Source of the DNA: CAZSDU01 sp963662525
Lineage (GTDB): Bacteria > Bacteroidota > Bacteroidia > Bacteroidales > FEN-979
Direction of reading: 5' to 3'
DNA: 64,000 nt
NCBI GenBank assembly: GCA_963662525.1
Contig: OY759717.1
Coordinates: forward strand, 1,984,001-2,048,000
The notes beneath the pieces are model-generated. The model had not been told where the DNA came from. It saw only the letters and a program-made list of their open reading frames with translations, and searched no databases. Position numbers and translations under genes: made by a program. Positions 19,339 through 27,722 of this stretch are shown here, piece by piece (the first letter of the stretch is position 1; each line of letters begins with the position of its first letter).

Positions 19339-20388
19339 TTAGAGAATCAGCATTGGACTGCCATAGGTAAAGAATTTGTATTTCTTTTCTATGGCAACTT
19401 CATAGGCTTTCATCAGAAGGTCATAACCTGCAAAAGCGGAAACAAGCATCATCATTGGCGATTGGGGCAGGTGAAGATTAGTGACCATGGCATTGGCAAT
19501 ACTAAAGTCATAAGGCGGAAAAATAAAGCGGTTGGTCCAGCCTTTATATGGTTTTAGTGTTCCCGAGATAGCAACGGATGATTCAATGGCTTTCATAGAA
19601 GTAGTGCCAACGGCAACAATTCGTTTCCGGTTAGCTTTTGCCTGGTTTACAATTTCCGCAGTTTCAGATTCAATAATCACCTCCTCAGAGTCCATTTTAT
19701 GTTTGGTGAGGTCCTCGACATCAATCGTGCGGAAGTTGCCAAGCCCCAGGTGTAGGGTTACTTCTGCGAAGCTTACACCCTGTAACTCAAGGCGTTTCAT
19801 GATTTCCCTGCTGAAATGCAGGCCGGCAGTAGGAGCCGCAACAGCTCCTTCGTGTTTGGCAAAGATGGTTTGATATCGTTCTTCGTCTTCCGCTGTCACG
19901 GCCCGGTTATGTAATTTCGGAAGAGGAGTTTCTCCCAGTCGCTGAATGGTCTTTTTAAATTCTTCATAAGGCCCATCAAATAGAAAACGGATGGTTCTTC
20001 CCCTGGAAGTTGTATTGTCAATCACTTCAGCTACAAGAGAATCATCATCACCGAAGTAGAGTTTATTACCGATTCGTATTTTCCTGGCAGGATCAACAAG
20101 AACATCCCATAAGCGGGATTCACGATTCAGTTCACGAAGGAGGAAAACCTCTATCTTGGCTCCGGTTTTTTCTTTTTCACCGTATAAGCGGGCAGGAAAA
20201 ACCTTGGTATTGTTGATGATAAAAACATCTCCATCGCCAAAATACGTCAGGATGTCTTTGAAATGACCATGCTCAATGGTTTGAGTCTTTCGGTCAAGTA
20301 TCATCATCGGCACATCATCCCTTAATTTGGATGGATGATTGGCAATTAATTCTGGAGGTAAATGAAAGCGGAATTGAGAGAGTTTCAT
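19339..20388 (-). CDS. queA: S-adenosylmethionine:tRNA ribosyltransferase-isomerase
   Basis: Makes epoxyqueuosine in tRNA by transferring the ribosyl part of SAM to preQ1. The 349-residue product has the usual QueA blocks: LPPELIANHPSKLRDD, VFIINNTKVFPARL, AAPTAGLHFSREIM and TNLHLPQSPMMMLVSAFAG. Length is typical. It precedes ispD by 6 bp. Confidence 0.97.
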   Translation of the reverse strand: MKLSQFRFHLPPELIANHPSKLRDDVPMMILDRKTQTIEHGHFKDILTYFGDGDVFIINNTKVFPARLYGEKEKTGAKIEVFLLRELNRESRLWDVLVDPARKIRIGNKLYFGDDDSLVAEVIDNTTSRGRTIRFLFDGPYEEFKKTIQRLGETPLPKLHNRAVTAEDEERYQTIFAKHEGAVAAPTAGLHFSREIMKRLELQGVSFAEVTLHLGLGNFRTIDVEDLTKHKMDSEEVIIESETAEIVNQAKANRKRIVAVGTTSMKAIESSVAISGTLKPYKGWTNRFIFPPYDFSIANAMVTNLHLPQSPMMMLVSAFAGYDLLMKAYEVAIEKKYKFFTYGSPMLIL

Positions 20389-20451
20389 GTGTCCTAGCCG
20401 GTTAAAAAGGGCGGCAAAGGTAATGTTTTTTCCCGCTCAAGTCAAGTGTTT

Positions 20452-21075
20452 TTATTCATTTTGAAAAAGATCCATGATTTGCTCTCTCTGATCAAGTCGC
20501 AAATGATAAGCATACATTCCTGCTTTCTCTGCCCCCTGAGCATGCTGCAGGGTATCGTCAATGAATAAAGTTTCTCCGGCTACCAGTCCTGAGTCCTGCA
20601 GTACGTATTCAAACACCGCTGGGCCTGGTTTCTTTAATCCTATCATGAACGAAAAATAGGCTTTTTCGAACAAACCATCAAAATCATCATAACCATATTG
20701 CTCCCTGAAATCCCGAAGGTATTTCCGATAATGGATTTCATTTGAATTACTTAACAAAAAAATCCTGTAATGCTTCCTTAGCTTTTCCAGTAAACGTATC
20801 CGGGGTTCCGGAATATCGAGCAATAAAGCATTCCAGGCATCATCAATTTCAGTGTCAGTTACAGGTTTTTCAAAGTACTGTCTCAGCGCATCACGAAAAT
20901 CCTGAGAAGAAAGACTGCCATCCTCAATACTGGCAAACAGGGCATCTCTCTCTGCTGAAGACCTTCTTTGTTCAGGGCGTATAATTCCCAATTCCATAAT
21001 CTTCTTTTCAGTCCGTTTTACATCCAGGTTACAGATGACACCACCAAAATCGAAAATAATGTTTTTTATGGCCAT
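20452..21075 (-). CDS. HAD family hydrolase (subfamily IA)
   Basis: A 207-residue phosphatase-like enzyme. Motif I is IIFDFGGVICNLD (nucleophile Asp, with Gly at +2 as in YihX-like members), motif II FLLSNSNE, motif III LKKPGPAVFEY and motif IV ETLFIDDTLQHAQGAEKAG. I start at the ATG at 21075; an ATG at 21150 would add 25 residues coded by short intergenic repeats and without homology to the fold. The substrate is unknown; sugar phosphates or flavin nucleotides are common for the group. Confidence 0.9.
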   Translation of the reverse strand: MAIKNIIFDFGGVICNLDVKRTEKKIMELGIIRPEQRRSSAERDALFASIEDGSLSSQDFRDALRQYFEKPVTDTEIDDAWNALLLDIPEPRIRLLEKLRKHYRIFLLSNSNEIHYRKYLRDFREQYGYDDFDGLFEKAYFSFMIGLKKPGPAVFEYVLQDSGLVAGETLFIDDTLQHAQGAEKAGMYAYHLRLDQREQIMDLFQNE

Positions 21076-21110
21076 TGGATAGCGGACATCCGACATTGGA
21101 TGCCTGATAT

Positions 21111-21136
21111 AGGATTCGGGATGCAGGATTCGGGAT
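21111..21136. repeat. Short tandem repeat in the intergenic spacer
   Basis: AGGATTCGGGAT occurs at 21111-21122 and 21125-21136, a 14-bp period, within a stretch (21076-21150) of related GGAT-rich words. It lies between the HAD gene start and the tRNA promoter and creates the false N-terminal extension of the HAD gene. Confidence 0.6.
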
Positions 21137-21179
21137 ATAGGTACGAGCATGATTGAAAAGGGTTCGGGGTGATTTCAGG

Positions 21180-21211
21180 TTTGCAAAAATCGTAAAAATT
21201 ATCTACTTTTG
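21180..21211 (+). promoter_or_regulatory. Promoter of the tRNA gene
   Basis: TTTG at 21180-21183 and TACTTTTG at 21204-21211 match the -33 and -7 consensus of the Bacteroidota housekeeping sigma factor, with a 20-bp spacer. The tRNA begins 39 bp further on. Confidence 0.75.
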
Positions 21212-21249
21212 CAGTCCTCATTGCGTAATTCATCATTCGTAATTTGAGC

Positions 21250-21323
21250 GGGCCCATAGCTCAGACGGTTAGAGCAGCTGACTCATAATCAGCTGGCCAC
21301 AGGTTCAAGTCCTGTTGGGCCCA
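21250..21323 (+). tRNA. tRNA with CAU anticodon (Ile2 or elongator Met)
   Basis: A full cloverleaf can be drawn: acceptor stem GGGCCCA/TGGGCCC, D arm GCTC/GAGC, anticodon stem GCTGA/TCAGC around loop CTCATAA, five-base variable loop and T stem ACAGG/CCTGT with loop TTCAAGT. The discriminator base is A and CCA is not encoded. C-G pairs at positions 4-6 fit the lysidine-modified tRNA-Ile2 as read by TilS, but elongator tRNA-Met cannot be excluded. The 3' end is the attachment site of the island that follows. Confidence 0.95.
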
Positions 21324-21324
21324 C
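21310..21324. repeat. Left attachment site (attL core) in the tRNA 3' end
   Basis: TCCTGTTGGGCCCAC covers the T-stem and acceptor 3' half of the tRNA plus one base. It recurs with a single mismatch at 43677-43691 (TCCTGTTTGGCCCAC). This is the classic place for tyrosine-integrase insertion. Confidence 0.75.
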
Positions 21325-21383
21325 AAAATATCAAGATTAAAGGCTTATATATCAATAATATGTAAATCTTTTTTCTTTTTATG

Positions 21384-21401
21384 GTTATACAGTAGTTATA
21401 C
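21384..21401. repeat. Left arm-type sites: two GTTATAC motifs, 11-bp period
   Basis: GTTATAC at 21384-21390 and 21395-21401, same direction. The same pair with the same spacing and similar flanks occurs at the right end (43535-43552). Confidence 0.6.
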
Positions 21402-21591
21402 ATTCATTATTCGTAGTGTATTCCGAATAATGTCGATCCAACCGATACATCTGTTCAACAGTGACAGCATAAACCCGATTTCATTCCGATGCACTCTGGT
21501 TCACTTCTTAACCAATGATTATAGTTACTATATTCAACCATATTGCGTATAACCTAGATGACGGTTGATGCCCACGTATTAAAACGACTTG

Positions 21592-21615
21592 TTGTATAAC
21601 GCTTGCGTTATACAA
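21592..21615. repeat. Inverted repeat containing the arm motif
   Basis: TTGTATAAC (21592-21600) and GTTATACAA (21607-21615) are perfect 9-bp inverted arms around GCTTGC. Each arm contains the GTTATAC word seen in the paired end sites. Confidence 0.6.
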
Positions 21616-21778
21616 TGTATATATTTGACCTCATTTAATCCAAAGCTTGGACAATCAACAAATGAATGACAACACAGTCACCATATCTGCTAATCAATGC
21701 GTTAAGTATAGAAATAATTTTCATTTTTATAAGTTGTTTTTACTTTGATTAAAGCTTCATAGAAAATAACGGTAGGAC

Positions 21779-21796
21779 AGGTAAGGTAGGTAAGGT
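21779..21796. repeat. Tandem 9-bp repeat AGGTAAGGT x2
   Basis: AGGTAAGGT occurs twice without spacer, followed at once by an AT-rich palindrome (AAGGT-TATATAT-ACCTT, 21792-21808). An iteron-like or transcription-termination role is possible; nothing proves either. Confidence 0.5.
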
Positions 21797-21884
21797 TATA
21801 TATACCTTTTCTTTATGTCCCCTGCTAGCTTATTCCGTACTGATATAGCAGTAGTTACGCTTATAGAAAGCCTTTGAGTCTATA

Positions 21885-23816
21885 TTAAAACATTTTTCTT
21901 TCTTCAATATCCTTCTTGAGTTTTTTTACAGGGTCCTCTACCATTTCAAGAATATTGATTACATCCTCGGGGTCTCGAGGAACAATTACCTGATTATCAT
22001 TTGTACCAAGAAGATGTTCATCTTTGATTATTCTGAATAGAGCAGCCCTATCGAACTCATCAAATTCACGAGTCGTATATGATTGATTGTAATAACCAGC
22101 AACCTTCCCGAAGAATTCATCAAATGAGATAATATTTGCTTCTCCGATCCTGGACTTTCTTACGAGAAAATCATAAACGATTTTCCAAACCCTCTTCAAG
22201 TTTTCGTTTTCGATTTCATTGAGTGGGGGATCGCTTAATTTTTCTACACTTCTATAAAAATCCTCTAGACTTATTTGTTTAGCCCTTTGATCTTTTAGTT
22301 TTTGAATAAAATGTTCGTATACAATTGGACTTAATATTTGTATTCTTTCATTGATTTTCTCTTCGTCCAATTCAAGTAAAAACTGTTCATAAACCGATCT
22401 TCTTTCTAAGCCGATCCATTTTTCAACACGTTTTTCTGGACTGAGAGGTTGCGGTTTACTCCTTTCCCTCAAAGCGTATACATATATATCATGTTTTTTG
22501 AGCTTTAAAAAGCCGTGCTTGGTCAATATCTTCCCCATATTCATTTTATTCCCATTGTTGTAAAAGAAGTCAGGATACAGTTCTTTTAGCTTCTCCAGAA
22601 CTTGTGAAGCGTTTAAAAATGCGTCTGCATCTTCTTTATGACAGGGTTCGAAATTTTCCAATAAGTATTCTTCTTCAAGAGGTGTGAATTGAAATTGCTT
22701 ATTGTTTTCAGTTATTTCACCGATTTCCTTCATGTCAAAGTAATACTGGAATCCGTGTTCGAAAAGATATCGTGCTTGAGCAAAAACATTATCCATGTTA
22801 ATATTGTGCTCATAATCAATTTGATATACTTCAAATGAAAGGAATCTACGGGAACCTGTTGGATCATTAAGGAATTCAGTTGTATTTACTGATCCCATCA
22901 ATGATGCCCTTCTTGGGAAGGTTTCATCTACCCGTGCGTAGGGTCTTCTTATCTTGATTTGACCAGATGTTATAACCTGTTTCAATTCACCAATCTCCAT
23001 TCGATTAAGGGTTTCAAGCTCGTCAAGATTGACCAGGAAATTTTCAGATAAACGAATGAGCGAATCTTTATTTCTTGGATCGATGATGCCAGAATAATAG
23101 TAGGACTTTAACCGATTCGGTATCAATTTCTCCATCCAACGGGTTTTTCCCAGTCCTTGCTTACCAGACAATACTATTAAAGTGTGGTTAATAACCTCTT
23201 CTTTGATTGATGAACCGACAGTTGCTACAATCCATTTTCGAAATACTTTATTCCACAAAGTATCATTACTCGTAACGACGGTTTTGGCTATTTGATCAAG
23301 GTAATCGGTATGTTCATCCCAAGGATTCAATGAGTCAAAGTACTCAATGAATGGATCATATTCTTGTGCAAATGAAGAGTTTATAATGACAGGTAATATT
23401 GTCTGATGTACGGGGATGTGAGCAATTTTAAGTTGACGATGAAAAGAGTTAAGGTCATAATTCTTAACGTCTTTGAAATCAATATCTTCGTGTTTGCGAA
23501 ATTCAACCTTATCAGTGACAATATTTTTCCGGAATTCGTACCTGCCAGATAAATACCGTTCAATCTTCACATAATTAGATTGCCACCTATGGTTACCCAT
23601 TAAATAGACATGATCGATAATTTGTTGAACGACGTTCCATTCATCTGTTACTACATCTTTCTTAAGCAAGATAATTAGATCATCTTTTGGAATCCCCAGC
23701 TCCTTTGACCTTACAACTAATTCCCAATGGTAGGGATGAACTTGTAGATTCATCCCTACCAAATCGGTTGTGACCTGACTCTTACATTCTTCGTAATCTT
23801 TAATAGTGTTTCTCAT
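21885..23816 (-). CDS. VapE/VirE-domain replication protein (SF3-like ATPase)
   Basis: A 643-residue protein with a P-loop ATPase of the VapE (virulence-associated E) type: Walker A GKQGLGKT at residues 218-225, Walker B FLVNLDELETL near 265, and the SVNTTEFLNDPTGSRRFLSF sensor block. The C-terminal part around VLEKLKELYPDFF looks like the DUF3874 region that accompanies VirE proteins in Bacteroidota. Such proteins serve as helicase or initiator in phage satellites and integrative elements. No primase active site is evident at the N-terminus. It follows the HTH gene by 47 bp on the same strand, so both are probably one early operon. Confidence 0.85.
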   Translation of the reverse strand: MRNTIKDYEECKSQVTTDLVGMNLQVHPYHWELVVRSKELGIPKDDLIILLKKDVVTDEWNVVQQIIDHVYLMGNHRWQSNYVKIERYLSGRYEFRKNIVTDKVEFRKHEDIDFKDVKNYDLNSFHRQLKIAHIPVHQTILPVIINSSFAQEYDPFIEYFDSLNPWDEHTDYLDQIAKTVVTSNDTLWNKVFRKWIVATVGSSIKEEVINHTLIVLSGKQGLGKTRWMEKLIPNRLKSYYYSGIIDPRNKDSLIRLSENFLVNLDELETLNRMEIGELKQVITSGQIKIRRPYARVDETFPRRASLMGSVNTTEFLNDPTGSRRFLSFEVYQIDYEHNINMDNVFAQARYLFEHGFQYYFDMKEIGEITENNKQFQFTPLEEEYLLENFEPCHKEDADAFLNASQVLEKLKELYPDFFYNNGNKMNMGKILTKHGFLKLKKHDIYVYALRERSKPQPLSPEKRVEKWIGLERRSVYEQFLLELDEEKINERIQILSPIVYEHFIQKLKDQRAKQISLEDFYRSVEKLSDPPLNEIENENLKRVWKIVYDFLVRKSRIGEANIISFDEFFGKVAGYYNQSYTTREFDEFDRAALFRIIKDEHLLGTNDNQVIVPRDPEDVINILEMVEDPVKKLKKDIEERKMF

Positions 23817-23863
23817 TTCGTTTAAAAATTTTAAAAGTGATAAGCCAGATTAATGATCAGAAC

Positions 23864-24130
23864 TCATTCACTATCAAAGTCTGTTGAAATGAAATCATCG
23901 AGATGCTTTTGTGTGTAGTAGATTTTCTTGCCCTTTTGAATAAACCCAATCATTCCTGTGGAACGATACTTTTGCAATGTGGATGATGAAACTCCAAGTT
24001 TTTTTTGCACATCAGCATTTGTATAAAGGAATGGAGCATTCTCTTTGCCTTGCTCTTCGGCGGTTTTAAGGAGATCAATAATCTCATCAAGTTTTTGATT
24101 CAATTCACTTAACAATTCAGCGGTTTCCAT
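23864..24130 (-). CDS. Excisionase-like HTH_17 DNA-binding protein
   Basis: An 88-residue protein. A short N-terminal coiled coil (LLSELNQKLDEIIDLLKTAEEQ) precedes a MerR/Xis-type winged helix (LYTNADVQKKLGVSSSTLQKYRSTGMIG, then FIQKGKKIYYTQKHLDDFI). Proteins like this next to integrases act as excision factors or as regulators of the replication gene. A 17-bp palindrome lies 11 bp before its start and may be its operator. Confidence 0.85.
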   Translation of the reverse strand: METAELLSELNQKLDEIIDLLKTAEEQGKENAPFLYTNADVQKKLGVSSSTLQKYRSTGMIGFIQKGKKIYYTQKHLDDFISTDFDSE

Positions 24131-24141
24131 AGTTCTAGAAT

Positions 24142-24158
24142 TTAATGTTCAACATTAA
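24142..24158. promoter_or_regulatory. 17-bp palindrome, possible operator of the HTH gene
   Basis: TTAATGTT-C-AACATTAA, perfect 8-bp arms around one base, 11 bp upstream of the HTH_17 gene start. Position and symmetry suit a dimeric repressor. Confidence 0.5.
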
Positions 24159-24200
24159 GTTGTTTCTTGCGTCTAAATCAAATGAAAAATGATAGCCCCA

Positions 24201-24222
24201 TGGCCACCGCCGGCGGTGGCCA
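24201..24222. repeat. Perfect 22-bp GC-rich palindrome
   Basis: TGGCCACCGCC followed directly by its reverse complement, in otherwise AT-rich DNA between the HTH gene and the defence operon. No run of T follows on either strand, so it is not an ordinary intrinsic terminator. Confidence 0.7.
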
Positions 24223-24287
24223 CAATTAAAGGTCAGCTTGAAAAGTAAGTGAGAAAATATGGGCTCTGACTGATCTAAAATGCATAA

Positions 24288-24316
24288 GTTGCATCTTTCA
24301 TTCGATTTGATGCAAC
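24288..24316. repeat. Stem-loop with 8-bp arms
   Basis: GTTGCATC (24288-24295) and GATGCAAC (24309-24316) pair perfectly around 13 bases. It lies 72 bp downstream of the stop of the 333-residue gene, so it could end that transcript or belong to an origin. Confidence 0.5.
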
Positions 24317-24388
24317 GAAAGTACTCTGGTGATCAGTGTTTAAAAAGAACCGTATTAATACCGGAGAAATTTTGGTATATAAAAATCA

Positions 24389-25390
24389 TTAAAAATGATG
24401 AAGGTCGAATCCCTCTGGATCAGATTCATATTCTTTGAAATTCCATTTAAGTGTACCTTCTGAAATAAATTTACTTTTCCCTTTCACAGGGCGGATTATA
24501 AAAATTTTACGGAGTTCAGTGACTATCGGGTCCCTATCAGTTATTGAGCCAAGTGTCAGAACTTTCTTCGTTATTAACTCTGAGAATCTAGAAACAAATA
24601 TCTTTCTTGACCCAAGCCACTCGATCGAATCTTCAGAATGCGGAGATGAATAATCGAAGTCTGATAATCTCAAAGAAGACCTATGAATTCTTTTACATAT
24701 GATTTGATATATCGATAGAAAAGTATTATTCAACTCTGACTTCAACCAACCTTTGTTATAGAATTCTTCAACAAAATCAGACATGTTCAGTTTATCTTCG
24801 TGCCATATTAAGAATTTTTCATTTTTAATGGAACTCTTTTCTTGAACTTGTGAATCTTGCAAAGTATAATTCACGATCGGGCTTTTTTGGGAAACCTCAT
24901 TTTTTAGGAACTTACAGATGTTAATTTGAATTTGTAAAACACCTTCAATTATTGAAGCGAAACGATTATCCACGCTTAAATCATGAGTAGTAAAGGAATA
25001 TGGCGAAAAGGTTGTATTTTCTTCTATTGCTAAGGAAAGAAAATGATTTTTTAGTGAGATTAAATCTAAAGAAACAGCATTATCCAAGAATGAAACATGT
25101 CTTCGAATACTGTCGTATTTCAACTCTTCAATGCTAAAATCCTTTAATTCAAGATCATATTTCTTCAGTATATCCTTACCCTCACTAAGCATTTTTTCAT
25201 AATATGTTTTCAAATCAGGATTATCCCAAAGTATTCTGTTAAGGATCTTTATCCTTTCTTCTTGAGAATAGGGTGTAATATCCATCATTAATTCAATCAG
25301 TTCAGTATCAAAGGATGTCTGGACAAAAAGCCAAATTGATGTTCCACCTACAGGATCAAGTTCTCCAACTTTCCATTGAAAATCTGTCAT
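24389..25390 (-). CDS. Uncharacterised protein at the end of the OLD/nSTAND operon
   Basis: A 333-residue protein I do not recognise. It is soluble, rich in charged residues, with long predicted helices in the first half and a block LIWHEDKLNMSDFVEEFYNKGWLKSE followed by a motif EWLGSRKIFVSRF. The WHEDK...FVEEFYNKGWL segment faintly recalls the C-terminal region of RteC-like Bacteroidota proteins, but this is not enough for a call. It starts 60 bp after the Mrr-nSTAND gene on the same strand and may be a third component of that module. Confidence 0.6.
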   Translation of the reverse strand: MTDFQWKVGELDPVGGTSIWLFVQTSFDTELIELMMDITPYSQEERIKILNRILWDNPDLKTYYEKMLSEGKDILKKYDLELKDFSIEELKYDSIRRHVSFLDNAVSLDLISLKNHFLSLAIEENTTFSPYSFTTHDLSVDNRFASIIEGVLQIQINICKFLKNEVSQKSPIVNYTLQDSQVQEKSSIKNEKFLIWHEDKLNMSDFVEEFYNKGWLKSELNNTFLSIYQIICKRIHRSSLRLSDFDYSSPHSEDSIEWLGSRKIFVSRFSELITKKVLTLGSITDRDPIVTELRKIFIIRPVKGKSKFISEGTLKWNFKEYESDPEGFDLHHF

Positions 25391-25450
25391 GTCACATTAA
25401 GATTTTAATTAATGTTATTCCTAGTAGTTACGTTTGAAGTTCTATTTTTC

Positions 25451-27712
25451 TTAGTTGAACATTTCTATTTTAAAAAGTTCATCTTCATCAAATGCTTCAT
25501 CCTCGTAATTAATTAAAGACTCAGGTTCTATTTCAACAGGTTCTTCATCAATTTCCACTCCTTTGTCTTCGAGAATTTTATTCCTTTTTTCTTCAAAGTC
25601 CTCTTCGAAATCAGAATATGAAATCGAAAATATTGATAAATCTTCTTCGTCAGAATCTAGCGTAGTTTTAAAATAACTTAAGGAGTTTTCCGTGTCTTTT
25701 CTGTCAATTTCACTTTTAATTACCGTGGTTATTTTCTCTTGAATATATTCAATATTATTCTGAACATATTCATTAAAAACTTGTTGATCAATTTTACTAA
25801 GCAGTGAAAGATTTTTTACATTTCCATAATACCTAATGTTTTCAACTACCTGGCTAATAATAGGTGACAGGGTTATATTCAGTTTATTGTAGTATTCACG
25901 GTAAAAAGAGATGTATTTCCCTTCATCATCGTAAAACATGTTTTTCAGATCAATTGATAAAAAATGATTTAAAATGAACGGTAAAATCTTACGATCTTCT
26001 GCTTTATTTAGAAAGAATTTTAAACTATCTATTTTTTTAATCTTACTTAACTTAAAGTGAAATTCCTCTTTCTCCTTTGAAAAGATAATTGAGGAATTCT
26101 CAAAAGAATCAAATCTTTGAAAAATAATTGAATCTGCAAGCTCTTGTATTTCAATATCATTCAAATATATTCCTGTTAGGTACCTTAAGGTATATATAAA
26201 TTGATTATAGAACATGCTAGTTGACAGTAGCAACTTAATAATTTCTTTATCTTGCTTAATAATGTTAATTAAAAAGTCTTTGATAGAGGGATTTTGAAAA
26301 TCCAAATAATGATTCTTTTTATTTGTGATATTTATTTTAATAAAGCTATTCTCTAATTCTTTAAGATAAATACGATAATTTAACGGCTTGAAATCAATTC
26401 CCCTTTCCTTTCCTCCATACTTATAAAAATTTTCCATGGCAACTTTAAAATCGGATAGGAGAACTTGTTCTGACATCGAGATTAATATAAATAAGAAAAA
26501 CCTTGCACCTTCTGATATCTGTGATTTAAATGCTTTATCCCAAATTCCAAGAGGATAATCTAGACTTTTAATAAATTCCTTTGCATAATCATCAACGGAT
26601 ACATTATTTAATTTGACTGTTAATTGTTCAATAATCCGAGGACTATAATTTTGATGTTCAATAATCTTTTTATAAGTTTTGTCCTTTAATATTGCTTCGA
26701 TATATTCAACTTGTAAACCTGAATAGTATAAATGGTTATAAAGGATTAATGATTTTATTTTTTTACTGTAGGAGGATAAATCTAAAGTGTACTTAACAAT
26801 ATCAAGCTCTGGCGAATCTAATTTCTCATAGACATCCTTAGCTTGGTTTAATATGTATTCTCTTGTTGTCATTATGAGAATTTTGTTTTTACTATTCTTA
26901 ATTCTCTTTAAGAACTGAATTAAGTCGCTTGCTCTTCCCTCAATAACATCATACTTTAAGAAGTTCTCACCAAGAAAATCATCAAAGTAAAATACCTGTT
27001 TATTTTCGGAATTTTCAATTAAAATCTTCTCTCCTTCCGTTACCCTATGAATCTCTATTATCTCAAACTCTTTTTGAAGATACTCCCATAAAATTAACTT
27101 TGCTAAAGTAGTCTTCCCGATTCCAGGAATCCCACTGATCACTATAAATTTATTTTCATTTAATATCTCAAATGCCCTACTGATACTTTCATTCCTTACA
27201 TAATATTTATAATCTCTTTTTATGTCAGCAATTAATGATTTTGCTCTCTCAAATAATGGTTGATTAATTATGGAATTGAAAATGATAGCACTATTTAACC
27301 ATAATTTATAATGCTTTTGAAGAATATCGCGATGCTTATCTAACAAATCATTCAAACGGTTCTTTGTATAAATGTTTTTGTCGTCAGTCATCCAAGATGA
27401 AAATTGTTTTAGTATATGGTCAGTAAAATCTACGCTTATATCACATGCAAATGCCAGATAATACTTTTTAGGGTTTATTTTTTGAATTTTAACGACCTCT
27501 TCATCAAGTTCTTTTTTACTAATAGCTTTAACTCTTTTGCATTGAACAATAATATTGTTTCTCTTACTTTTAGAGTATCGTAAGTCTGTTCCTTTATCTT
27601 TTCCTTCTGCAAAAGCCATGAATTCTTTGTTTAAATCTCTGGAAAGTAAGTCCCGAACGAGATATTCAAAATCTAATGGTGATAAAAGATCGACAAATGA
27701 ATAATTAGCCAT
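25451..27712 (-). CDS. Mrr-like nuclease fused to an nSTAND NTPase (Avs-like defence protein)
   Basis: A 753-residue protein. Residues 10-65 form an Mrr-type PD-(D/E)XK nuclease (EGKDKGTDLRYSKS with D39 and D43, then VQCKR with K59). Residues about 185-450 are a STAND P-loop NTPase: Walker A SGIPGIGKTT (193-202), Walker B FYFDDF (241-246) and an ILIMTTREY sensor strand. The rest is helical, as expected for a target-recognising array, and ends in a strongly acidic tail (EDEAFDEDELF). The REase plus nSTAND3 arrangement is that of Avs-type phage sensors. It follows the OLD nuclease by 10 bp, so they are almost surely co-transcribed. Confidence 0.85.
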   Translation of the reverse strand: MANYSFVDLLSPLDFEYLVRDLLSRDLNKEFMAFAEGKDKGTDLRYSKSKRNNIIVQCKRVKAISKKELDEEVVKIQKINPKKYYLAFACDISVDFTDHILKQFSSWMTDDKNIYTKNRLNDLLDKHRDILQKHYKLWLNSAIIFNSIINQPLFERAKSLIADIKRDYKYYVRNESISRAFEILNENKFIVISGIPGIGKTTLAKLILWEYLQKEFEIIEIHRVTEGEKILIENSENKQVFYFDDFLGENFLKYDVIEGRASDLIQFLKRIKNSKNKILIMTTREYILNQAKDVYEKLDSPELDIVKYTLDLSSYSKKIKSLILYNHLYYSGLQVEYIEAILKDKTYKKIIEHQNYSPRIIEQLTVKLNNVSVDDYAKEFIKSLDYPLGIWDKAFKSQISEGARFFLFILISMSEQVLLSDFKVAMENFYKYGGKERGIDFKPLNYRIYLKELENSFIKINITNKKNHYLDFQNPSIKDFLINIIKQDKEIIKLLLSTSMFYNQFIYTLRYLTGIYLNDIEIQELADSIIFQRFDSFENSSIIFSKEKEEFHFKLSKIKKIDSLKFFLNKAEDRKILPFILNHFLSIDLKNMFYDDEGKYISFYREYYNKLNITLSPIISQVVENIRYYGNVKNLSLLSKIDQQVFNEYVQNNIEYIQEKITTVIKSEIDRKDTENSLSYFKTTLDSDEEDLSIFSISYSDFEEDFEEKRNKILEDKGVEIDEEPVEIEPESLINYEDEAFDEDELFKIEMFN

Positions 27713-27722
27713 TATAACGATT

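Larger units (their letters stand above)
21325..21884. other. Non-coding left end of the island
   Basis: No convincing gene was found in these 560 bp. They hold two direct GTTATAC motifs (21384-21401), an inverted pair of the same motif (21592-21615) and a 9-bp tandem repeat (21779-21796) close to the 3' end of the VapE gene. These are best explained as integrase arm sites and possibly replication or packaging sequences. Confidence 0.6.
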
